Below, one piece after another: positions 7,835-15,339 of a stretch of 43,445 nucleotides of DNA (position 1 is its first letter; every line of letters begins with the position of its first letter). A program made the position numbers and the translations under genes. Source of the stretch: Ktedonobacterales bacterium (lineage in GTDB: Bacteria > Chloroflexota > Ktedonobacteria > Ktedonobacterales > DATBGS01). The stretch is from assembly GCA_036557285.1 (NCBI GenBank), contig DATBHW010000024.1:1-43445 (forward strand), read 5' to 3'. Under the pieces are notes generated by a model. It ran no database searches, was not told the DNA's origin, and saw only the letters and a list, made by a program, of their open reading frames with translations.

Positions 7835-8770
7835 ATGAGCGCATCCGCGAACCAGATTGGCAATTTTACATTGGGGCAGCTAGCCGAGACGCCCGTAGAA
7901 GATGTGCTGGCCTTGATTGATGAAGGGGAGACGCGCCTGCCAACCCCGCAGGATTTGTATTATCGCTGGGAGCGCCAGCAGTGGCGCGCGCAGGACATTG
8001 ATTTCTCGGCGGATAAGGGGCAGTGGGCGGAAATGGTCACACCGGATGTGCGTCCGATGCGCATGGCGGGTGTCTCGGCCTTTTTCGTTGGCGAGGCCAG
8101 CGTGACCGATACGCTGGCGCCCATCTGCCTGGCGATCCCCGGCGAGGCCGAGCGCATCTTTCTGACGACGCAGCTTGTTGATGAAGCGCGGCACGTCGTC
8201 TTCTTCGAGCGTTTTTTCCGCGAGGTGGTACTTTTGCCTGGGGAGCGCCTGGAGGATTTGCTGGCGGAGGCGCGCCCGTTTGTGCGCAAGGCGACGGCGA
8301 CGATGTTGCTGGACGTGCTGCCAGCGGCCACCAATCAGGTGCAGCGCGAGCCGGGCAATATGGAGGCGCTGATCGAGGCGATTACCGTCTATCATATTCT
8401 GATCGAGGGCGCTATGGCGTTGGCCGGTCAGCGTGGTATGCTGAATACATATCGGCAAATGAATGTGCTGCCGGGCTTTCGCGGCGGGTTCACGGCGGTA
8501 GCGCGGGATGAGTCGCGGCATGTCCTCTTTGGCGTGGCCTTCCTGCGTCGCATGGCTCAAGAGGATGCGCGCTATGGGCGTCTGGTCGAAGAGGTCGTCC
8601 ACCGCCACGCGCCTATGGTCTGGGAGGCGCTGGGGCCGCCCCCCGAAGTGATTCCGCTGATCCTGGCAGAGGGCGGCAATCCACATGAGACCCAGGAGTT
8701 CGCCTTTCATTCGCTGCGCAAGAAGCTGCGCGTGATGGGCCTCTCCACCGATTTGCCCGACGTTGCGTAG
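7835..8770 (+). CDS. R2-like ligand-binding oxidase (R2lox, heterodinuclear Mn/Fe)
   Basis: A ferritin-like di-metal oxidase related to the ribonucleotide reductase R2 subunit. Known R2lox proteins assemble a Mn/Fe site, bind a long-chain fatty acid and form a Val-Tyr ether cross-link. At 311 residues the length fits (about 300-315). Proposed ligands are E87, E117 and H120 (DEARH), E191, E226 and H229 (DESRH). The two cross-link positions are also present: Val90 three residues after E87 (GEASV) and Tyr186 five before E191 (YHILIEG), as in the Mycobacterium and Geobacillus proteins. The radical-transfer tyrosine and C-terminal tail of true R2 are not apparent, and no nrdA is nearby. The physiological reaction of the family is unknown; the neighbours here (acyl-CoA ligase, SDR, HACL-like lyase) suggest an acyl substrate. 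Confidence 0.9.
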   Translation: MSASANQIGNFTLGQLAETPVEDVLALIDEGETRLPTPQDLYYRWERQQWRAQDIDFSADKGQWAEMVTPDVRPMRMAGVSAFFVGEASVTDTLAPICLAIPGEAERIFLTTQLVDEARHVVFFERFFREVVLLPGERLEDLLAEARPFVRKATATMLLDVLPAATNQVQREPGNMEALIEAITVYHILIEGAMALAGQRGMLNTYRQMNVLPGFRGGFTAVARDESRHVLFGVAFLRRMAQEDARYGRLVEEVVHRHAPMVWEALGPPPEVIPLILAEGGNPHETQEFAFHSLRKKLRVMGLSTDLPDVA

Positions 8771-8791
8771 TATTGGAAAGGCCAGGGTTCT

Positions 8792-9070
8792 ATGATTACG
8801 GCTCTGGTGTTGGTGAATGTGCAGCGCGGCGAGATCAATCGCACCGCGCAGGAACTGTTGGAGATTCCGGGCGTTGCTGAGGTATACTCGGTGACAGGCG
8901 AGTATGATCTGGTGGCTGTGCTGCGTCTGAAGGCGTATGAAGACCTGGCAGACGTGGTGACAGAACGGATGATCGGCCTGGCCGGGATTACCAGAACCCA
9001 TACCCTGATGGCCTTTAAGGTCTACTCGAAAGAGGATCTGGAGCAAGCCTGGGATATTGGTGTAGAATAG
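8792..9070 (+). CDS. Stand-alone Lrp/AsnC ligand-binding (RAM) domain protein
   Basis: This 92-residue protein is a single alpha-beta sandwich RAM domain as found at the C-terminus of Lrp/AsnC regulators: ITALVLVNVQ, then GVAEVYSVTGEYDLVAVLRL and the strand THTLMAFKVYS. There is no helix-turn-helix. Such SraM-type proteins bind amino acids or other small ligands and form dimers or decamers; some modulate full-length Lrp proteins. The residues GEYDL in the beta-turn correspond to the ligand-pocket region. It lies 21 bases after R2lox in the same orientation. Its presence suggests ligand sensing for the operon product, but no DNA-binding partner is in view. The ribosome site is weak. Confidence 0.88.
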   Translation: MITALVLVNVQRGEINRTAQELLEIPGVAEVYSVTGEYDLVAVLRLKAYEDLADVVTERMIGLAGITRTHTLMAFKVYSKEDLEQAWDIGVE

Positions 9071-9242
9071 TGTTCCCCAGGGCTGCTTCCTGGGAAGTGA
9101 CCCACAGGGCGGGCCTGCTGTTGATAGCCCATCCTGCGGGAGATGCTTTATCTCTTCTGTAAGGCGAGAGACCGCTACGTAGCTGGGAGGTGCTGGCGGT
9201 TATTTGCGATTGCACATCGCTTGTAGGTAAGGGGAACACAAA

Positions 9243-9689
9243 ATGGAGTTGAACCTGGACCATCTCGAAGACCAACGTGCGCGTCTGGTCCGGCAGATTC
9301 AGGATGCCGAAGAGGCGCGCGATAGCGCCGGGCATGTAGCAGTGGCTCAGTTTGACGATCACCGCGAACGGGTGAATGCGGAACTGGCGCAGCTACGCCA
9401 GCAACTCACCTGGCTGGAGCGTGAGATCGGGCAAGTGAAGACGCTGCAACACCCTGCCGCAAAGGATGCCATTGAAGTGGGCCATGTCGTTACCCTGCAA
9501 ATTGGGGAGAACCGCCCCAGCGATTATGTGCTGGTGAAGGACTTTGGCGGGCGCGCAGTGGGCGAGGCCAAGACCCTTTCGACCCAATCGCCCATTGGCG
9601 CGGCGCTGCTGGGGCGCACGCCCGGCGAAACAGTGACGGTTGAGACGCCGGGCGGCATGCGCACCATTAAGATTGTCGCGGTGCAGTGA
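9243..9689 (+). CDS. Small GreA/GreB-family-like protein
   Basis: The 148-residue protein has an N-terminal antiparallel coiled coil (about 1-75, rich in Glu, Arg and Gln) and a C-terminal FKBP-like domain with the Gre signature STQSPIGAALLGRTPGETVTVE around 115-136. Gre factors enter the RNA polymerase secondary channel to stimulate transcript cleavage; this needs two acidic residues at the coiled-coil tip, and here only FDDHRE is a candidate. It could be a true cleavage factor or a Gnk/Rnk-like paralogue with a different role. AAGGGGA precedes the ATG. The TPP enzyme follows after 19 bases. The 172 bases before it hold a short CCAGG/CCTGG hairpin but no clear promoter or terminator. Confidence 0.78.
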   Translation: MELNLDHLEDQRARLVRQIQDAEEARDSAGHVAVAQFDDHRERVNAELAQLRQQLTWLEREIGQVKTLQHPAAKDAIEVGHVVTLQIGENRPSDYVLVKDFGGRAVGEAKTLSTQSPIGAALLGRTPGETVTVETPGGMRTIKIVAVQ

Positions 9690-9708
9690 GCGCCCAGGGA
9701 GATTTTTG

Positions 9709-11355
9709 ATGTCCGAACATGTTCTCGGCGGTTGGCTCATCGCCCGCGCACTCAAGCGCGAAGGCGTAGAGGTCGTTTTTACGCTCAGCGGCGGGCATAT
9801 TGCCCCCATCTATGATGGCTGTGTGCGCGAGGGTATCCGGGTGATGGATACCCGCCACGAGCAGGCGGCTGTGCATGCCGCCGAGGGCTGGGCCAAGGTG
9901 ACGCGCCGACCTGGTGTGGCGCTGATTACGGCTGGGCCTGGCGTGACCGATGGCGTAACCGGGCTGGCAAATGCCTATCTTGCCGGTAGCCCGATGATTG
10001 TCTTTGGCGGCGCGGCGCCTGTGCATCAGTGGGACCGGGGCGCGTTGCAGGAAATGGGCGCGATTGAACTGGTGCGCCCCATTACCAAGTGGGCGCGCAC
10101 GATTGTGGAGACCGGGCGGCTGGAGGAATACGTTGGCTTTGCCTATCGCCAGGCGACCAGCGGCAAGCCTGGCCCGGTCTTTCTTGAATGCCCGATGGAT
10201 GTCCTGAGCAATATTATCCCCGATAGCCAGGTAACGCATCTGGGCGAGGGGTATCGCGCCGAAGGAAAACAGCCGGGCGATCCCGCGCTGGTGGAGCGCG
10301 CCGCCGATCTGCTGCGCAAGGCCGAGCGCCCGGTGATTATGGCGGGTACGGCGGTCTGGTGGTGCGATGCCGCTGCCTCGCTGCGGGCGTTCGCCGAGCG
10401 CGCACAGGCGCCGGTTTTCCTCAACGGCGGCGGGCGCGGCAGCCTGCCGCCCGATCATCCGCTTTTCTTCTCGCTGGCACGCCGCACAGCCCTGGGCGGG
10501 GCGGATACAATTGTGCTGGTGGGGACGAAGCTGGATTTCCGCCTGAACTTTGGCGAAGCCCCGCTGATCCCAGCAACCGCTAAGGTGATCTGGCTGGATA
10601 TGGCGGCAGAAGATATTGGCGTGAATCGCGGGGCGACGGTGGGCATTGCCGGAGATGTGGGCGCGGTAATGAGCCAGCTAGTGGAGGCGCTGGAAAAGCC
10701 GCTCTGCCATGACGAGTGGCTGGCGACGGTGCGCCAGGATGAGGAGAAGAAGCGCCAGGCGGATGAACCGCTTTTGCGCTCCGATCAGACGCCGATTCAT
10801 CCGATGCGGCTCTGCGCGGAGATTCGGGATTTTCTTGACCGCGATGCGATTGTGGTCGGCGACGGCGGCGATATTGTCAGCTTCGGTGGGCGCGTCATTC
10901 AGATGTTTGAGCCGGGCCACTGGCTGGACCCCGGCCCGATGGGCTGCCTGGGCGTCGGCACCGGCTATGCCCTGGCGGCCAAACTGGCGCATCCTGAGAA
11001 GCAGGTGCTGATCCTGCACGGCGATGGAGCTTTCGGGCTGAATGGGATGGAGTTTGAGACGATGGCCCGCCATCATCTGCCGATTGTTTCGGTGATTGGC
11101 AACGATGGGCAGTGGGCGCAGATCAAGCACCCTCAGAAAGACGCGCTGGGCCACAGTACGGCGGCTGATCTGGCGCCGAAGATTCGCTATGATCGTATGG
11201 TAGAGGCGCTGGGTGGCTCTGGCGAGATGGTGGAGCGGCCAGAAGATATTCGCCCCGCGCTGGAGCGAGCCTTTGCCTCTGGCAAACCGGCGTGTGTCAA
11301 TGTGATTACCGACCCGACGGCGCGCTATGGCCGAAGCACGAACGCGGCCTACTGA
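9709..11355 (+). CDS. TPP-dependent enzyme, acetolactate-synthase superfamily, 2-hydroxyacyl-CoA lyase-like
   Basis: A 548-residue thiamine diphosphate enzyme with the three domains of the acetolactate synthase/oxalyl-CoA decarboxylase superfamily. The N-terminal PYR domain includes [18 protein letters not shown], whose Glu would activate the cofactor. A Rossmann-like middle domain follows, then a C-terminal PP domain with [21 protein letters not shown] and the IGND end of the metal-binding motif. The segment after it ([10 protein letters not shown]) resembles bacterial 2-hydroxyacyl-CoA lyases more than acetolactate synthases, and no regulatory subunit (ilvN) or other ilv gene is nearby. HACL enzymes cleave 2-hydroxyacyl-CoA to an aldehyde and formyl-CoA. 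That activity is inferred from motif resemblance and from the ligase and oxidase neighbours. AGGGAGA precedes the ATG. Confidence 0.82.
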   Translation: MSEHVLGGWLIARALKREGVEVVFTLSGGHIAPIYDGCVREGIRVMDTRHEQAAVHAAEGWAKVTRRPGVALITAGPGVTDGVTGLANAYLAGSPMIVFGGAAPVHQWDRGALQEMGAIELVRPITKWARTIVETGRLEEYVGFAYRQATSGKPGPVFLECPMDVLSNIIPDSQVTHLGEGYRAEGKQPGDPALVERAADLLRKAERPVIMAGTAVWWCDAAASLRAFAERAQAPVFLNGGGRGSLPPDHPLFFSLARRTALGGADTIVLVGTKLDFRLNFGEAPLIPATAKVIWLDMAAEDIGVNRGATVGIAGDVGAVMSQLVEALEKPLCHDEWLATVRQDEEKKRQADEPLLRSDQTPIHPMRLCAEIRDFLDRDAIVVGDGGDIVSFGGRVIQMFEPGHWLDPGPMGCLGVGTGYALAAKLAHPEKQVLILHGDGAFGLNGMEFETMARHHLPIVSVIGNDGQWAQIKHPQKDALGHSTAADLAPKIRYDRMVEALGGSGEMVERPEDIRPALERAFASGKPACVNVITDPTARYGRSTNAAY

Positions 11356-11364
11356 TCAGCAAGG

Positions 11365-11400
11365 GGGCGAGATGGCGCCTGGTGTCTCGCCCTTCTCTTT
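11365..11400 (+). terminator. Intrinsic terminator after the TPP-enzyme gene
   Basis: GGGCGAGA (11365-11372) pairs perfectly with TCTCGCCC (11385-11392) around a 12-base loop and is followed by the T-rich TTCTCTTT. It closes the SDR-to-TPP-enzyme gene group 10 bases beyond the last stop. Confidence 0.85.
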
Positions 11401-11452
11401 CGCACGTATAGCAGAAGGTTTCCGGTAGTATGGAGAAAGCGCGAGGGGCTGA

Positions 11453-12052
11453 ATGAGTATGACAAAGCTGCTGGAACAGGTTCAAGTGCATCTCCATTCG
11501 GCAAATACCGATCAGCAGGTGGCGGCGGCGCAGCAGCTATGTGAGCAGCGCGAATGGGCCGCGCTGCCGGAGTTGCTGCGTTTGCTGGCGCAGGATGAGT
11601 GCGGCTATTCGGTGGCGCAGGCGCTGTGGGCTTTTGGGCCGGAGGTGTGCGATCAGGTGGGCCTGCTGCTGCTGCACGAGCAGAGGGCGGTGCAGTATCG
11701 GGCCGCCTGGACGCTGGCGGCCTTTGGCGATCAGCGCGCCGTGAAGCCAATGCTGGCGGCGCTCAGCGAGCCGTTTTTCCACGAGCCGTTTTTGCCAGCC
11801 TTAAGTCGGATGGGCGTTCCCGACTTTGATCACATTCTGGTGAAGGAGCTTTCCCGGCATCACCAGTCCACCAGCCACCCCTCGGCGCGCTTTCGCGCCT
11901 CTTCGTTCTTGTGGGCGCTGACTCAGATGCGCTCGCCCGCCGCCGCAGACCTGACACCCCACTTTACCCAGGACCACCACGCGCCGCTGGTGCGCCAGCG
12001 CGCCCAACGCTACCTTGAGGCGCTTACCTCCAACCGCGACGAGCAGGCGTGA
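11453..12052 (+). CDS. HEAT-repeat protein
   Basis: This 199-residue, wholly helical protein is made of about four to five HEAT-like helical pairs, for example YSVAQALWAFGPEVCDQVGLLL, YRAAWTLAAFGDQRAVKPMLAAL and ASSFLWALTQM. The pattern AxxALxxFGD..AVxPLLxAL is typical of PBS-lyase/HEAT scaffolds, which serve as protein-binding surfaces. No catalytic motif is visible, so the partner and role are unknown. The ATG at 11453 follows GAGGGG; a second ATG two codons later is possible. It is convergent with the GNAT gene, 19 bases apart. Confidence 0.75.
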   Translation: MSMTKLLEQVQVHLHSANTDQQVAAAQQLCEQREWAALPELLRLLAQDECGYSVAQALWAFGPEVCDQVGLLLLHEQRAVQYRAAWTLAAFGDQRAVKPMLAALSEPFFHEPFLPALSRMGVPDFDHILVKELSRHHQSTSHPSARFRASSFLWALTQMRSPAAADLTPHFTQDHHAPLVRQRAQRYLEALTSNRDEQA

Positions 12053-12071
12053 TAGGGACGCGCGCGGCGGG

Positions 12072-12680
12072 TCATTGCCGCCTCTCCGGGTTTCTGCTGG
12101 TCGGCCAGCGTGGATCGGTAGGTATCAGGCTGAAGACCAGGGTATCCCTGGTGGTTCCATCGGCAGCCCGGCGCATATTGCGCAGCCTGGCCTCCTGAAT
12201 GAACCCCAGGCGCTCTGCTACAGACGCGCTGCGCCTGTTCAGCGCATCGCAGCGAATCTCCACTCGCTGCGCGCCCAGCCCCTCGAAGAGAAAATCGCTA
12301 ACGAGCCGCACCGCCTCAGCCATATAGCCATGTCCTTCCGCTGATGGGCGCAGCCAGTAGCCGATCTCAAAGCAGGGCGGTTCCCAACTGCGCACATGAA
12401 AGCCGGTGCCGCCAAGAAACGCCCCGGTTGCGCTCTGCCAGATGCTGAGCGGGAAATCCTCGCGCCGCAGCCAGCGTGCCATGCAATGGATGATGAAATC
12501 GCGGGACTCGTCAACGCTCTGATGGGCATCGGCGAACGGAAGCCAGGGGCGCAGATGATCGCGTGATTCCCGCACCGCTTCATAGAGCGATTCAGCGTCT
12601 TCAACGCGGTAGGGGCGAACGGTAATCCGCTCTCCACGCAGTTCCTCAAAGAGTGGGATAAGGGTACGGTATTGGCTCAT
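12072..12680 (-). CDS. GNAT-family N-acetyltransferase (RimJ/RimL type)
   Basis: This 202-residue GCN5-related acetyltransferase begins with LRGERITVRPYRVEDAESLYEAV, typical of the RimJ/RimL/SpeG branch that acetylates N-terminal amines of proteins or small amines with acetyl-CoA. The acetyl-CoA-binding motif A is at about 116-138 (IGYWLRPSAEGHGYMAEAVRL), with the variant EGHGYM in place of Q/RxxGxG/A. Motif B follows as RVEIRCDALNRRSASVAERLGF. GGAGA precedes the ATG at 12680 by 7 nt. It stands alone between convergent HEAT and ResB genes. The substrate cannot be deduced. Confidence 0.88.
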   Translation of the reverse strand: MSQYRTLIPLFEELRGERITVRPYRVEDAESLYEAVRESRDHLRPWLPFADAHQSVDESRDFIIHCMARWLRREDFPLSIWQSATGAFLGGTGFHVRSWEPPCFEIGYWLRPSAEGHGYMAEAVRLVSDFLFEGLGAQRVEIRCDALNRRSASVAERLGFIQEARLRNMRRAADGTTRDTLVFSLIPTDPRWPTSRNPERRQ

Positions 12681-12754
12681 GTAGTTCTCCGCATCTGCTA
12701 GAGCGCCTGTGACTGGATACGCTTCGAGGGGCGCAGCCGGGAACGCCTGACGAG

Positions 12755-14647
12755 TTAATCGCCAGCCGCCACCTCTTTTTTCGCGTGTGAAGCTGCGGAT
12801 GCGTGGGCCTGGCTCGTTTCCTCTGCTTCATCCGTCATCTCAGATGCATCAGCGTCGCTGGCTTCGGTCTCGACCTCGCTGGGCGCTGTCGCTTCGGCCT
12901 CCTCTGCCTCCGCTGCTCTGGCTCGCGCGCCCGCCGAGGATTTGCTTGATTTGGCAGATTTCGGCTTGAGCATTTCAGCCGCGCTCGCCCCTGGCGGGTC
13001 TTTGAGCCGCTCGCGGGGCGTCGTGCGCCCGGCTTTGGCGTCCAGTGCGGCCAGTTCCAGGGCCAGGCTGTTGAAGTCGCGCTGGACGTTGATGAAGTGT
13101 TCTTTCAGCCCGGCGAACTGGAGATGGCCGTCGCGGAAGCGCATCCAGACGCGGCGCTGGGGGAAGTAGAAGGTGACGCACAGGCTCAGGATCAGCAGGG
13201 CCGAGATCGGCCAGATCAGCGGCGAGCCGGAGTCTTTGGTGATGAGCAGGACGGTACCCTGTTTGACCAGCTTGACATCGAGCGTCCAGCCTTTGAGCTG
13301 CAAACCCTGCTGACCAAGTTGCAGGGCGGCAAACGCTTTGCTGCACGAGAGATTGCTTTGCGAGAGATCAATGACCGGCGCGCTGTTGCCCGCGCTTGCC
13401 AGGCTGCAAAAAGAAGGATTCCCTTTGAGATCGCTGCCGTTGACGATCACGGCCCAGCCGTCGGGCGTCAGCGTCGCGGCCACATTCATATCCTGCTGGA
13501 CGTTGGGAATGGGGATGTTCTCCGCGATGCTGACCGGGACGCTGTTGCCGGTGTTGGGGTTAATATCGTTCAAGCTTTCGTTGAGGACCGGCTTCTGATT
13601 GAAGATCACGTTGCCTTTGGCGTCGGTGATGGTGATCCAGGCGTACAGGATGAACGACGCCTGGTGGAAGGTGACGCCCTGATAGGTGAGCGGGTCGTTG
13701 ACGCGGATGCGCTGCTGGGCGACCTGCTTGCCATCCTGGAAGAGCGTCAGGTCGGTATAGAAGTCGGTTGGCTGTCCGTTGGTCGGGTTGAACCTGGCGA
13801 CGAACTGATCGGCGCGATACTCGATGTTGTGCGCGGTACCGATGGGGTAGACGACGCCGTTTTCGCCATCGGGCAGCGGCTGAGTGTAGCTGAATCCGGC
13901 CAGGTTTTGCAGGTAGTTGTAGATGGGTTCAGGCAAGATATGCTGGGCCATGCTGTTCGTGCCGAAGCCATGCCAGCCGGTCAGGACGGTGGCAAGCATG
14001 AGCGAGACCAGGCAGGCATGGAAGACGAAGGTGGAGAGCGTGGCCCAGGCGTTCTTATAGGCATACAGATAGGTGGCGCCGCTGCCGCTGCCTTCTTTAA
14101 CCAGCACGCGGTAATGCTTCTTGCGGAAGAAGCGCCGGATGCCCTCGACATCTTGATTGGTATCAAAGTCCTGGCGCGCCAGGGCGTTTTGATAAAAACG
14201 CTCATTGGTGCGCACTGCCGGGTTGCGGAAGTTGTACCAGATGCCCGGCGCGCGGTTCAGTGTGCAGATGGCGACGTTGATTGCCAGCAGCACCATGAGC
14301 GCCTTGAAATACCACATGGAGAAGATGGTGAAGAAACCCAGGCTGCTGAAGATGCTCGTCCAGGTTGGACCATATTTCCCGCCCATTTCCTGGCTTACCC
14401 AGAGGGCGAAATCGTTGGGGGAAGAAGTAATCTCAACTGGCGCTTGAATGACGATGATGCCGATGATGCAGACAACCGCGATCAAGGCGATCAGGACAAT
14501 CGCCGTTTTGACGGAGCTAAAGAGACCCCAGAGCGAGTTGACCGGATGCTTCCAATAGCGTCTGTAACGGTTTGTGTGCCTGGGGGGCGCGGCTTTGCTG
14601 GCGGCGCGCCTGCGGCTGACGACTCGTGGAGCGTGTGTTGTAGACAT
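12755..14647 (-). CDS. resB: ResB-family cytochrome c biogenesis protein
   Basis: ResB/Ccs1 is the membrane partner of ResC/CcsA in system II haem delivery to apocytochrome c. The 630-residue protein shows the ResB plan: a basic cytoplasmic N-terminus, helices near residues 45-65 (FSSVKTAIVLIALIAVVCII), 110-130 and about 220-240, a large extracytoplasmic domain with YRADQFVARFNPTNGQPTDFY and VTFHQASFILYAW, then a final helix (WPISALLILSLCVTFYFPQRRVWMRF). A 100-residue Ala/Glu-rich, probably disordered tail follows, which is unusual. The start is set at 14647 (MSTTHAPR) from promoter position and protein alignment logic, since the upstream in-frame ATG lies before the promoter. A ResC/CcsA gene is not adjacent. 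Confidence 0.88.
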   Translation of the reverse strand: MSTTHAPRVVSRRRAASKAAPPRHTNRYRRYWKHPVNSLWGLFSSVKTAIVLIALIAVVCIIGIIVIQAPVEITSSPNDFALWVSQEMGGKYGPTWTSIFSSLGFFTIFSMWYFKALMVLLAINVAICTLNRAPGIWYNFRNPAVRTNERFYQNALARQDFDTNQDVEGIRRFFRKKHYRVLVKEGSGSGATYLYAYKNAWATLSTFVFHACLVSLMLATVLTGWHGFGTNSMAQHILPEPIYNYLQNLAGFSYTQPLPDGENGVVYPIGTAHNIEYRADQFVARFNPTNGQPTDFYTDLTLFQDGKQVAQQRIRVNDPLTYQGVTFHQASFILYAWITITDAKGNVIFNQKPVLNESLNDINPNTGNSVPVSIAENIPIPNVQQDMNVAATLTPDGWAVIVNGSDLKGNPSFCSLASAGNSAPVIDLSQSNLSCSKAFAALQLGQQGLQLKGWTLDVKLVKQGTVLLITKDSGSPLIWPISALLILSLCVTFYFPQRRVWMRFRDGHLQFAGLKEHFINVQRDFNSLALELAALDAKAGRTTPRERLKDPPGASAAEMLKPKSAKSSKSSAGARARAAEAEEAEATAPSEVETEASDADASEMTDEAEETSQAHASAASHAKKEVAAGD

Positions 14648-14690
14648 GTGCCTGTTGCTTTCCTGTCCTGGCGATTCTTCTGCGCTCAAT

Positions 14691-14719
14691 ATTATACTGG
14701 AGAGTGAGGATGTGCGCAA
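14691..14719 (-). promoter_or_regulatory. Promoter of resB
   Basis: On the minus strand TTGCGC (14714-14719), a 17-nt spacer and a perfect TATAAT (14691-14696). Transcription would start near 14684, leaving a leader of about 37 nt. The TTGCGC -35 recurs in the DUF4190 promoter. Confidence 0.68.
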
Positions 14720-14775
14720 GGTCGAAGCCCAGCTATATGCACGCGCTACCCCGCTGGCGATACAGGAGGAAAGCC

Positions 14776-15252
14776 ATGTCCAGAGATAGAGAGACATTGG
14801 ATGCAGCGTCATCGTATGCGCAATTTCGTATAGGCGTTTTTGGCGTGATTATCGAGGATGGGAATGTGTTGTTGGGGCTGCGGCGCGATGTTGACTGGTG
14901 GAATCTGCCGGGCGGCGGCATGGAACTGGGCGAGACGGTGGATGAGGCGCTGCGCCGCGAAGTGCTGGAGGAGACGGGCTTAGCGGTCAGGGTCGGGCGA
15001 TTGGTGGGCGTCTATTCCAAGCCGCAAAAGCAAGAAGTGGTGCTGACGTTTCTGTGCCATGTGGAGGGCGGCGCACTGAAGGAGACCGAAGAAATGCGCG
15101 CGTGTCGCTATTTTGCGCCGGATGCCCTGCCCCCCAATACCCTGCCCAAGCATGTCGAGCGGATACACGATGCCTGGCCGGGCCAGCCAGAGGCGGTGGT
15201 GCGCGCCCAGCGTTCCAGCACGCGGGAAGATCAAAAATTGCCAGGCAAATGA
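14776..15252 (+). CDS. Nudix hydrolase
   Basis: This 158-residue protein carries a complete Nudix box at residues 47-69: G47, E53, then R61-E-V-L-E-E-T-G-L69, the Mg-binding motif that hydrolyses nucleoside diphosphates linked to another moiety. The preceding DWWNLPGGGMELGE is typical of MutT/ADP-ribose pyrophosphatase-like members. Substrates of such short Nudix enzymes cannot be read from sequence. AGGAGGAAA precedes the ATG at 14776, a strong ribosome site that rules out the upstream in-frame ATG at 14704. It is divergent from resB. Confidence 0.92.
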   Translation: MSRDRETLDAASSYAQFRIGVFGVIIEDGNVLLGLRRDVDWWNLPGGGMELGETVDEALRREVLEETGLAVRVGRLVGVYSKPQKQEVVLTFLCHVEGGALKETEEMRACRYFAPDALPPNTLPKHVERIHDAWPGQPEAVVRAQRSSTREDQKLPGK

Positions 15253-15339
15253 TGGCAAGGATGAGCTTGCCATTGGGTGTATGCTGTTGTCTGTAAACTG
15301 CATTCGCAGGTATCCCAGAGAAGATTGAGGAAATCCGGC

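Noticed and set aside
6238-7863. 541-codon minus-strand frame opposite the acyl-CoA ligase
   Set aside because: It is rich in Arg, His and Gln as expected for an antisense shadow, and the ligase on the other strand has all family motifs.
9071-9242. Terminator or promoter between the Lrp-like and Gre-like genes
   Set aside because: A 5-bp CCAGG/CCTGG stem lacks a T run and no hexamer pair is correctly spaced.
13097-14707. 536-codon plus-strand frame opposite resB
   Set aside because: Antisense shadow of a clear membrane protein; no recognisable domain and no ribosome site.
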